The notes under the pieces: model-generated
Told to the model about the DNA's origin: nothing
Database searches by the model: none
Seen by the model: the letters and a program-made list of their open reading frames with translations, nothing else
Made by a program: the position numbers and the translations under genes
Source: Syntrophomonadaceae bacterium
GTDB taxonomy: Bacteria > Bacillota > Dethiobacteria > DTU022
Length of the DNA: 6,517 bases
Direction: 5' to 3'
NCBI GenBank assembly: GCA_007129055.1
Contig: SKWE01000221.1
Coordinates: forward strand, 1-6,517
Part shown: positions 1 through 5,713 of the stretch, piece by piece
How the letters are laid out: every line of letters starts with the position of its first letter
Position numbering within the stretch: position 1 is the first letter of the stretch

Positions 1-284
1 GCTCCAAGGTAGAGATCAACAGCGGCAATACCGGCGTAAGCAGGAACCCCGTTCAGGTATACTTCATTTAACTTTATCCGCGGCTGGGGATGCCCAACAT
101 TTAGGAATACCCCTGAAGAGCACATCGGCCCGAAGGTGCCCGTGGTTACCACGTCAACCTCCCTGGCCGCTTCTTCGGTCCCTTTTTCTGCTACCAGGTC
201 AATTACTTCTTCAGCAGTAAAAACTACAGCTTTACCGGTTTTTATTCTTTCATTTATTTCTGCAATAGTGCGGTTTACTTTCAT
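1..284 (-). CDS. DUF39 / homocysteine biosynthesis protein (N-terminal part, cut by window end)
   Basis: Partial gene: the first 94 codons are visible and the reading frame runs open off the left edge. The protein begins MKVNRTIAEINERIKTGKAV and contains TTGTFGPMCSSG followed by a GHPQP segment, which I recognise as the N-terminus of the DUF39 (COG1900) family. In methanogens this family, working with a small ferredoxin/NIL-type partner, inserts sulfur into aspartate semialdehyde to make homocysteine. The Cys at residue 55 in GPMCSSG corresponds to the conserved catalytic cysteine region of the family. The start is the ATG at 284, preceded by GGGGTGG four bases upstream; the GGTG part can pair with the 16S 3' end at this short spacing. 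It begins 27 bases after the GAPDH stop with no terminator between, so it is probably read from the gapA promoter. Whether the C-terminus carries CBS or ferredoxin domains, or a partner gene follows, cannot be seen. Family assignment is by recognition of motifs; the reaction is inferred from the family. Confidence 0.85.
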   Translation of the reverse strand, partial: MKVNRTIAEINERIKTGKAVVFTAEEVIDLVAEKGTEEAAREVDVVTTGTFGPMCSSGVFLNVGHPQPRIKLNEVYLNGVPAYAGIAAVDLYLG

Positions 285-311
285 CAGACCACCCCGGAAA
301 TGTTGGATTAA

Positions 312-1298
312 TTATTTCGCAATCATTGCCGCCAGATCAATAAGGCGGCAGGAATAGCCCCACTCGTTGTCGTACCAGCCGACGACCCGTACCATCGTAT
401 CTTGAACAATCATGGTCGACTGGCCATCAACTGTAACCGAATAAGGATTTCCGGTATAATCAACCGAAACCAGGGGTTCATCAGAGTAAGCCAAGTATGA
501 TGAGCCCTCAGCAGCTTTCTTGAAAGTTTCGTTGATCCCCTCAACAGTAACATTTTTCTCCAGCTGTACAACAAAATCAACCAGTGAAACTGTTGGAATA
601 GGGACTCTTATGGCAAAACCGTCGATTTTTCCTTTTAATTCAGGAATAACCTCACCTACTGTTTTTGCCGCGCCCGTCGAAGTGGGAATCAGGGAAAGCG
701 CTGCCGCCCTGGCCCGCCTCATATCCTTATGGGGAAAGTCATGCAGGTTTTGATCGTTCGTATAGGCGTGGGTGGTATTCATCAGGCCTTTAACCACGCC
801 AAAGTTTTCATGCAGCACTTTTACCAGCGGTGCAAGGGCATTTGTGGTGCAGGATGCGTTGGAGATGATAAAGTGCTTTTCAGGATCATAGAGGTGTTCA
901 TTAACCCCAAGGACCACAACCAGGTCAACTGCTGCCGGGGCAGAAATAATTACCCGTTCGGCGCCTGCATCCAGGTGGGCTGCCGCTGTTTCGCGCTTGG
1001 TGAAGATACCGGTACATTCAATAACAACATCAACACCGGCTTCCTTCCAGGGGATATTTGCCGGCTCTTTTTCAGAAAAGACCCTGACTCTTTCGCCGTC
1101 AATCAGGAAGCCCTGCTCATCACTTTCAACTTCTGCATCCAGGATCCCGTAAATGGAGTCATACTTTAAAAGATGCGCAAGCGCATGATTATCGGCAAGG
1201 TCATTTACAGCAACTACTTCTACTTCTTCCTGGTCTAGCGAGGCACGATATGTCATTCTGCCGATTCTTCCAAAACCGTTAATTCCTACTTTTAGCAT
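312..1298 (-). CDS. gapA: Glyceraldehyde-3-phosphate dehydrogenase, type I (NAD-type)
   Basis: Cytosolic glycolytic/gluconeogenic enzyme that interconverts glyceraldehyde 3-phosphate and 1,3-bisphosphoglycerate with NAD. The product is 328 residues, normal to slightly short for the family. Visible features are the Rossmann start KVGINGFGRIGR (residues 3-14), Asp33 in VNDL (the usual mark of NAD preference), catalytic Cys150 in SNASCTTN, His177 in TTHAYTNDQ, the phosphate-site segment PTSTGAAK (205-212), Arg231 in IRVP, and WYDNEWGYS near the C-terminus. Phe188-Pro189 replaces the more usual Leu-Pro of NAD-specific enzymes. The loop after ISAPA (119-131) looks about two residues shorter than in Geobacillus GAPDH, and a similar small gap occurs after AAEG (265). 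The ATG at 1298 is chosen because AAGGAGG lies eight bases before it and the protein then starts exactly at the family N-terminus; an in-frame ATG at 1316 is upstream of that SD. A promoter at 1353-1381 serves the gene; the DUF39 gene follows 27 bases downstream. Confidence 0.97.
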   Translation of the reverse strand: MLKVGINGFGRIGRMTYRASLDQEEVEVVAVNDLADNHALAHLLKYDSIYGILDAEVESDEQGFLIDGERVRVFSEKEPANIPWKEAGVDVVIECTGIFTKRETAAAHLDAGAERVIISAPAAVDLVVVLGVNEHLYDPEKHFIISNASCTTNALAPLVKVLHENFGVVKGLMNTTHAYTNDQNLHDFPHKDMRRARAAALSLIPTSTGAAKTVGEVIPELKGKIDGFAIRVPIPTVSLVDFVVQLEKNVTVEGINETFKKAAEGSSYLAYSDEPLVSVDYTGNPYSVTVDGQSTMIVQDTMVRVVGWYDNEWGYSCRLIDLAAMIAK

Positions 1299-1306
1299 TA
1301 TTAAGT

Positions 1307-1313
1307 CCTCCTT
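1307..1313 (-). promoter_or_regulatory. Strong ribosome binding site of gapA
   Basis: AAGGAGG on the minus strand, eight bases before the ATG at 1298. It decides the start codon: the alternative ATG at 1316 would put this SD inside the coding sequence and add six residues not found in the GAPDH family. Confidence 0.9.
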
Positions 1314-1328
1314 CAATCTTTTTAATCG

Positions 1329-1362
1329 GATATCAATTTATATCTGGTATTAATTGTATATC
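1329..1362 (-). promoter_or_regulatory. Imperfect palindrome over the gapA promoter -10/start region (candidate operator)
   Basis: The plus-strand arms are GATATCAATT (1329-1338) and AATTG-T-ATATC (1352-1362). They are complementary over ten bases with one extra base in the second arm, and the centre is 13 bases. The repeat overlaps the predicted -10 box (1353-1358) and the likely transcription start, which is where a repressor site would sit. The region is very AT-rich, so a chance palindrome is quite possible. No regulator gene is visible in the window. Confidence 0.3.
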
Positions 1363-1381
1363 ATCTATACCCTTACTGCAA
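1353..1381 (-). promoter_or_regulatory. Predicted sigma-A promoter of gapA
   Basis: On the minus strand, TTGCAG (1376-1381) and TACAAT (1353-1358) are separated by exactly 17 bases. The -10 matches TATAAT at five of six positions; the -35 matches only TTG of TTGACA. The -35 abuts and slightly overlaps the 3' end of the PHP gene (stop codon at 1373-1375 lies in the spacer). The predicted start near 1346 gives a leader of roughly 47 bases before the gapA ATG, containing the SD. Position and spacing are good, but this is sequence inspection only. Confidence 0.6.
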
Positions 1382-2431
1382 GACGGGTTCTAAAAAGATG
1401 GGGTTGGAATAGATCCAGGGCTGGAGGCGATGAAATGACCTGCGGAAAAGTACTTCAATCCTGTAAACTCCGGGGCCCGGGGGATCGATGGTGATACTTT
1501 TTTCTTTGAATTCATTGATCACCCGGCCGTTGCGGACAAGCCTGGTTATTGAACGTCCTGAAGGCAGATCGATATGCAGCTGCAGGCCCTTTTTATAATC
1601 CGCTGCACTACCCATGATCACTGGTTCTGTCAGGCTGCCGGCAAAAAACCGGAAACCGTTCCCACTGTGAAGGCTGTCAAAACAGCTGTAACAGTGGCCT
1701 TTCTGCAGGGCGTCTATAATCTGGCGGCGGGCTGTGGTAAATGCACTGTTTAATTCGTTTTCCAGGACAATGTAGGTGTTAATAGTTTTAAACAGGTAGC
1801 GGTAGGGGAAAATAACGATGGATATTGGGCCCAGTTTGTAGGGAAAGGCATGCGCATCGCTGCTGCCTATTCCAACCACTCTGTGCCCGCTTATGTTATA
1901 GCAGTCCCACAGTGCTAAAAGCTCCGGGGGAGGGCCGCTCATAGCCCCTTTACGATCGAAGAAAAAGTGGTAAATGGTTTTAAAGGGTGAAGGATGAAAG
2001 CCCCGCCAGTGCGAGGTATAGTTCCAGATCTCCATGCCATGAAAACGGAAGATGGGCCAGTTTTTCCAGGGTTGAGCTTTACCTTTTTCTATGTAAGGGG
2101 ACCCTTTTTCGAAGGGATGAGCCAAAAAGCCGAGCCCCCCTGCACGGGCAACCCGGTCAATTAATTCCTGGGGATTTTCATCGCTACCCGGAACCGGTTT
2201 GTCCAGGTTCAGAACCAGGTAGTGATTTTTTTCTCTGTTCAATTCAGTGCCAACCAAAACCACTACTCCATGGCGGACAGCTTGTTCAGGCAGCCCATCA
2301 AGTGAGTTGTGATCGGCAATAATAATATAGCTTAAACCTGCAGCAGCGGCATCAGCAACAATCTCCTCTATTGAACCGCTTCCATCAGAATAATTACTGT
2401 GAATGTGGATATTGCCTGGGTAAGTATACAT
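1373..2431 (-). CDS. PHP-domain metal-dependent phosphoesterase
   Basis: Predicted soluble 352-residue hydrolase of the PHP superfamily (polymerase and histidinol phosphatase fold), which uses a cluster of two or three metals to split phosphoesters. The metal-ligand motifs are all present and in order: HIHSNYSDGSG (H9, H11, D16), IADHNSL (D40, H41), GTEL (E63), H70, FLAHPF (H105), and GSSDAHAF (D192, H194). Residues 112-230 hold an aromatic-rich insertion including WNYTSHWRGFHPSPF. Residues from about 285 look like a beta-rich C-terminal domain (GRSITRLVRNGRVI, GVYRIEVLFRR, PWIYSNPIF), a combination seen in stand-alone PHP proteins of bacteria. No signal peptide is visible. The start ATG at 2431 has GGGTGG four bases before it and begins at the usual distance from the HxH motif. 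The gene lies between the ATPase operon and gapA; substrate cannot be told. The family call is firm, the specific function unknown. Confidence 0.92.
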   Translation of the reverse strand: MYTYPGNIHIHSNYSDGSGSIEEIVADAAAAGLSYIIIADHNSLDGLPEQAVRHGVVVLVGTELNREKNHYLVLNLDKPVPGSDENPQELIDRVARAGGLGFLAHPFEKGSPYIEKGKAQPWKNWPIFRFHGMEIWNYTSHWRGFHPSPFKTIYHFFFDRKGAMSGPPPELLALWDCYNISGHRVVGIGSSDAHAFPYKLGPISIVIFPYRYLFKTINTYIVLENELNSAFTTARRQIIDALQKGHCYSCFDSLHSGNGFRFFAGSLTEPVIMGSAADYKKGLQLHIDLPSGRSITRLVRNGRVINEFKEKSITIDPPGPGVYRIEVLFRRSFHRLQPWIYSNPIFLEPVLQ

Positions 2432-2634
2432 ATGTCCACCCTGGAGACAGGTCGTTCTCCGGATGCTTCATAGCGCATCTCGGGAAACTTCTCTTCGAAA
2501 TCTATGTTAGCGCCCCGGCTACTTAGCCTGTCTTTAAAACCGCTGTAACTCAGCCAAATGCCTTCCAGACCGGTGATCGTAGAAGTTCCTTTTGCTGATA
2601 GGGCTGCCCCAAAACACTTTTGAAGACAGCCCAA
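2368..2634 (-). other. Doubtful short ORF in the ntpK-PHP spacer, overlapping the PHP start
   Basis: An open frame of 88 codons fills most of the 243-base spacer (2432-2674) and runs 64 bases into the PHP gene in another frame. It has no ATG at its beginning; the first possible start is a TTG at 2634 that lies at the edge of a strong hairpin, with no SD seen. The part outside the PHP gene has a plausible protein-like composition (ITGLEGIWLSYSGFKDRL, then ANIDFEEKFPEMRYEASGE), whereas the overlapping tail is the shadow of the PHP N-terminus. I do not recognise any family. It may be a degraded gene remnant, a very small real protein, or chance. An internal ATG at about 2481 would leave only about 36 codons. 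Confidence 0.2.
2601..2632 (-). terminator. Hairpin downstream of ntpK (atypical terminator or mRNA 3'-end structure)
   Basis: Minus-strand RNA can form GGGCTG/CAGCCC (6 bp), a single bulged U, then CUUCAAAA/UUUUGGGG (8 bp including two G-U wobbles) closed by a GUG loop. In plus-strand RNA the two wobbles would be C-A mismatches, so the structure fits transcripts of the ATPase operon. It begins about 42 bases after the ntpK stop. It is not followed by a U-tract (next bases are TATCAGC), so a classical intrinsic terminator is not supported; it may be a processing/stabilising element or a partial attenuator before the PHP gene. Confidence 0.5.
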
Positions 2635-2674
2635 AATGATTAATCCAACCTATAGCGGAGCTCTGCTGCAGAAA

Positions 2675-3121
2675 TTACCCTGCCATGGTGTTGATCATAG
2701 TCATCAAAAACACCATAGTCAACAGAGCTACGGATTCAATAACACCAAGCACCAGAACATAGTTGGTAAAACCCTTGCCTGTCTCTGCAAAGGCATCGAC
2801 TGCACCAGCACCGGCAACACCCTGGAAATAGGCAGACGTGCCCATGGCAAGGCCACCAAAAATACCGATACCCAGAATTACGCCACTCTCTAAGACATTC
2901 GCTGATGCTACGATGGTATTCATCAGAATTAGACCGTAAAAAGTCTGGGAAAGCGGAAAACCAGTAAAAGCCAACAACATAAACGAAGCAGGCTTATTCT
3001 GCATGAATGCCTTTTTCCACGCTCCAATAACGGCCTGCCCGGCCGCACCGATACCGAGTGCAGAACCAACAGCAGAGATAGCAAGCGCTGCACTGATACC
3101 CATTAATCCATACTCAACCAT
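2675..3121 (-). CDS. ntpK: V-type ATPase subunit K (proteolipid, c-ring)
   Basis: Membrane rotor-ring subunit that carries the transported ion across the membrane. The 148-residue protein has four hydrophobic segments arranged as two hairpins (about 5-33, 46-72, 78-106 and 119-145). The first contains the glycine-rich SAVGSALGIGAAG and the loop WKKAFMQNKPA. The essential carboxylate is Glu129 in VLGVIESVALL; the equivalent place in hairpin 1 is Gln59 (FPLSQTFYG), so there is one ion site per four helices, as in Enterococcus NtpK. Aligning by eye with E. hirae NtpK, its Na+ ligands Leu61, Thr64, Gln65, Gln110 and Glu139 fall on Phe55 (backbone), Ser58, Gln59, Gln100 and Glu129. That suggests, but does not prove, Na+ transport. 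The start at 3121 has AAAAGGAG nine bases upstream. It is the last ATPase gene here, 105 bases after ntpI, followed by a hairpin. The sequence resembles the chlamydial/spirochaetal K subunits. Confidence 0.95.
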   Translation of the reverse strand: MVEYGLMGISAALAISAVGSALGIGAAGQAVIGAWKKAFMQNKPASFMLLAFTGFPLSQTFYGLILMNTIVASANVLESGVILGIGIFGGLAMGTSAYFQGVAGAGAVDAFAETGKGFTNYVLVLGVIESVALLTMVFLMTMINTMAG

Positions 3122-3226
3122 TTTATCAGGCTCCTTTTCAATAATGCAGTTTATTTCGGTAAATTATCCCGATACTATAAAAGATACAAGTTCTACCCGT
3201 CGCACAAAAGTAGAGATGGCTGCCGG
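3122..3226 (-). other. ntpI-ntpK intercistronic spacer with strong SD
   Basis: This 105-base non-coding gap contrasts with the 3-base gaps between the upstream ATPase genes. Its 3' end holds AAAAGGAG (3131-3138), the best SD in the operon, nine bases before the ntpK ATG. Weak promoter-like words occur (TTGTAT, TATAGT, GATAAT), but none pair at good spacing. The arrangement fits independent translation of the proteolipid, which is needed in many copies per complex. Confidence 0.5.
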
Positions 3227-5110
3227 TTAAGCCGCGTCTCGACGGAATCTGAATGGATCATATTCATGTCCAGACCACTGTATACCCAGCCGGCCCGAAA
3301 ACTCCAGCATTTTCAAACGAATTCCATGCACCAGTACTCCCAGGCTGCAGAGAACAAAGTTGAACGTATGCCCGACCAACAGGATCAGCACCCCAAAAAT
3401 GAACGTATTGCCGGATAAAAGGTCTCCGGCCATGTTATTAAAAGCTCTTGCTATTTCGGCTCCCGCCAGACCCATGGCAAAAAGCCTTATATATGATATG
3501 ATGTCACCGAAGGCCGATATGGATCCCAGAATTGTACTCGGTAGATCTCCAAGGCCGCCAAGCAGACCTTTAAAAAAGTTGCCCCTTCGTCTTTGTGAAC
3601 CAAAGAGGATGATCAACGCTAACCCGACAATAATTATATTTAAGCTCATGTTTGCAATAAGATCTCCCGTGCCAAAAGCCTGGTCCAGGTCGAATCTCGC
3701 CACCATATCAAGCACAAGGTAAAAAAGACCAAAGTTAATGAGCATCCATCCTACCTGGCCCAAAGCCTGCAGAGAGCGGTGGGCCAGGGCAAGTAAAAAA
3801 TTCCAAACCTGCGCAATAGTAAGGTGAAATATTGCGATGACGAAACACAAAAGAGTGATGACATCCTGACCGCTCAAAACCTTATAAAATTCACCGGCGG
3901 GTGTATAGAACCTGAAACCCTCCGTTAGCTGGCTGATTACCAGTTTTTCCAGGTAAGTACCTTTGATCAGTTCAGGACTGCCGAACCAGGAACCGGTAAT
4001 GCTGCCCCATATGATCGTGGCCAAACCAAGAATGGTAAAAAGCACTGCAGCCAGTGGTGGTTTCTCTTTTTTAGATTTTTTATAATAGAACACCAAGCCC
4101 AATCCTGCCAGGAAAAAGATGCACCCATAGGCGGCATCCCCGATAATCATGGCAAAAAATACGGTAAAAAAGCAAAGAAATACCAGGCTGATATCCAGTT
4201 CATTGTAGCCGGGAACTGTGCCCATGAACTTGAATACAGGTTCAACAATCTGCAACCACCTGGGATTGCGGATCAGCGTTGGTACGGATTCGATTGTTTC
4301 CGGCTCTGTTATGGCTAAGGCGACTGAATTCTGTTGGGCCCAATTTTGGACGGCCTCAATCTCTTCAGCAGGAAGATATCCAACTATGGCTGTAAGGTTT
4401 CCTTCATCTACGGTATTTGCTTTGGCAATCCAATACTGCAGGTTAGAATCCAGTTCTTCAAGGTGAGCATGAAGATCAGGCCCAAGAGCACAACAATGTT
4501 CTGCTTTAACCGTAAGCGCTGCAATCTTTGTTGCTAATTTATCTTTTTCTGCCTGCATAGCGCTGAGGCTTTGCGAAGGAAGGTTAAACTCTTCATAATC
4601 GTCCAGTTTTGCAGGTTCACGGGTAAGGTGGGCAAATACCAGCTCTTTTTTGTCTTCCCTTAAAACCACCACATCACCCTCAATTTCATCGATATCATCT
4701 ACTTTACCGCCGGGGACGATGTAAATTTTCAGGTGGTAACCTTTGTCGGCAAGAAACTTGAAGTCTGCGGGATCAAAATCTCCCCAGCTTTCCAAACCGG
4801 CAATCTGTTTTTCTAATGCCGCCTTCTGTTCCATGGCAGCCAGTAGTTCATCCTTTAACTTAAGCACTTCCTCTACTGCCTCTGGGGGTTCTAAAGCAGG
4901 TGGAGGCAGGTCATCTTTGCTTTTTAATGAGTTCAAAAAATTATATGCCGCTTCTGCCCGGTTTTTCCTGGCAAGAGCATCATCAACTTCCGATGAAGAA
5001 TACTGAAAGTCTTCAAGGTGAACAAGACCAAGGTCGGCCAGCGCATCGAGAGTTAGCTCTTTATCTTTGGTCTGGACAACCATCGATATTTGTTTCATCT
5101 CTGCAATCAT
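3227..5110 (-). CDS. ntpI: V-type ATPase subunit I (membrane stator, a-subunit homologue)
   Basis: The 627-residue stator subunit forms the ion half-channels against the K ring. The N-terminal half (about 1-300) is cytosolic, starting MKQISMVVQTKD, with charged helical/coiled stretches near 45-106 and 180-225 that form the arm binding the peripheral stalk. The C-terminal half has about eight membrane segments: roughly 307-326, 328-343, 353-374, 415-440, 452-470, 487-504, 527-556 and 567-597. Key motifs are MGTVPGYNELDIS (296-308), FFTVFFAMIIGDAAYG (314-329), SYIRLFAMGLAGAEIAR (539-555) with the probable essential Arg542, and GHTFNFVLCSLGVLVHGIRLKMLEFSG with Arg598. DIS in place of the DPT found in Enterococcus/archaeal I subunits, together with VPTLIRNPRW, marks the chlamydial/spirochaetal branch. 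The ATG at 5110 follows the ntpD stop by three bases, with GGGAGG eight bases upstream (5119-5124), so the two genes are translationally coupled. Confidence 0.96.
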   Translation of the reverse strand: MIAEMKQISMVVQTKDKELTLDALADLGLVHLEDFQYSSSEVDDALARKNRAEAAYNFLNSLKSKDDLPPPALEPPEAVEEVLKLKDELLAAMEQKAALEKQIAGLESWGDFDPADFKFLADKGYHLKIYIVPGGKVDDIDEIEGDVVVLREDKKELVFAHLTREPAKLDDYEEFNLPSQSLSAMQAEKDKLATKIAALTVKAEHCCALGPDLHAHLEELDSNLQYWIAKANTVDEGNLTAIVGYLPAEEIEAVQNWAQQNSVALAITEPETIESVPTLIRNPRWLQIVEPVFKFMGTVPGYNELDISLVFLCFFTVFFAMIIGDAAYGCIFFLAGLGLVFYYKKSKKEKPPLAAVLFTILGLATIIWGSITGSWFGSPELIKGTYLEKLVISQLTEGFRFYTPAGEFYKVLSGQDVITLLCFVIAIFHLTIAQVWNFLLALAHRSLQALGQVGWMLINFGLFYLVLDMVARFDLDQAFGTGDLIANMSLNIIIVGLALIILFGSQRRRGNFFKGLLGGLGDLPSTILGSISAFGDIISYIRLFAMGLAGAEIARAFNNMAGDLLSGNTFIFGVLILLVGHTFNFVLCSLGVLVHGIRLKMLEFSGRLGIQWSGHEYDPFRFRRDAA

Positions 5111-5113
5111 CGC

Positions 5114-5710
5114 TTACGCCTCCCTCACCAGTTTATTTTTTGCTAATTTGCCCCGCACAACAGCAGCTGTCTGCTGATCGCCGAGGAAAATATTAATGCG
5201 CCTGATATTTTCCTGGGTGTCGGGGATCTTCACCTTTTCGAACAAGTTGACCCGCTGGGTTGTAATTCTTAACTCTTCACCAAGAAGTTCAGCCTGTTTG
5301 TTTAGAATAGAAAGTTCCGTATCTACAGAAAATAGTTCCTTCAGCTTTTCAACACCTGCGTCCACCCAAAGCGGGTAAAGCATCAGGTCATAGGGAATAT
5401 CCTCATAAATAACCCCGTTAAACACTGGAATATCAACACCGGCTATGTTAGCGGTTTCCAGATCCGTCTCTTTTACTTTAACCAGTTCGGCAATGTTCAA
5501 ATTTTCGCCAAATACGTGAACCCAGCTCATCAGTTCAGCATTGATTATTTCCCGCTGCTGGCTCTTTTCTTTTATTTGCACCTCAACCTGTCGTATCTCC
5601 ATTTGCAAAAGCTGCTTCTTCAGAACCAGTGTGGGTAAATAGCGTTTAAACCTTTTAAGCTGATCCTTTTGCTTTTTTAATTCATTTTTCGTATATTTGA
5701 TCTTTGCCAT
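5114..5710 (-). CDS. ntpD: V-type ATPase subunit D (central rotor shaft)
   Basis: The 198-residue subunit forms the coiled-coil shaft that turns inside the A3B3 head and transmits rotation to the membrane ring. The N-terminal helix begins IKYTKNELKKQKDQLKRFKRYLPTLVLKKQ, a highly basic stretch typical of the family, running to about residue 60 as a heptad-like helix. The middle (about 65-120, with IPVFNGVIYEDIPYDLMLYPLWVD) is the globular part. The C-terminal helix (about 125-198) contains TQRVNLFEKVKIPDTQENIRRI and IFLGDQQTAAVVRGKLAK, the conserved D-subunit signature. Length is close to the usual 200 or so. The start at 5710 is three bases after the ntpB stop (TAG ATC ATG), and AAGGTG at the end of ntpB can act as SD. 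The gene lies between B and I, the order used in the chlamydial/spirochaetal operons. Confidence 0.95.
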   Translation of the reverse strand: MAKIKYTKNELKKQKDQLKRFKRYLPTLVLKKQLLQMEIRQVEVQIKEKSQQREIINAELMSWVHVFGENLNIAELVKVKETDLETANIAGVDIPVFNGVIYEDIPYDLMLYPLWVDAGVEKLKELFSVDTELSILNKQAELLGEELRITTQRVNLFEKVKIPDTQENIRRINIFLGDQQTAAVVRGKLAKNKLVREA

Positions 5711-5713
5711 GAT

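Noticed and set aside
285..311. Terminator between gapA and the DUF39 gene
   Set aside because: The 27-base gap has no inverted repeat or T-run on the minus strand.
729..1169. Plus-strand open frame of 146 codons opposite gapA
   Set aside because: It is antisense to a fully conserved GAPDH and its product (cysteine-rich, no family resemblance) is a shadow of that gene.
312..1316. Longer gapA starting at the ATG at 1316
   Set aside because: It would place the strong SD at 1307-1313 inside the gene and add MKEDLI before the conserved GAPDH N-terminus.
1987..2322. Plus-strand open frame of 111 codons opposite the PHP gene
   Set aside because: It lies entirely within a PHP gene with intact motifs; the composition is antisense-like.
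2636..2893. Plus-strand open frame of 85 codons opposite ntpK
   Set aside because: It is antisense to the conserved proteolipid; the histidine/glutamine-rich product is a by-product of the ntpK codons.
3139..3200. Internal promoter for ntpK in the ntpI-ntpK spacer
   Set aside because: TATAGT and GATAAT resemble -10 boxes, but no TTGACA-like hexamer sits at 16-18 bases; TTGTAT is only 15 bases from GATAAT.
3360..3722. Plus-strand open frame of 120 codons opposite ntpI
   Set aside because: It is antisense to the membrane domain of subunit I, which carries all expected motifs.
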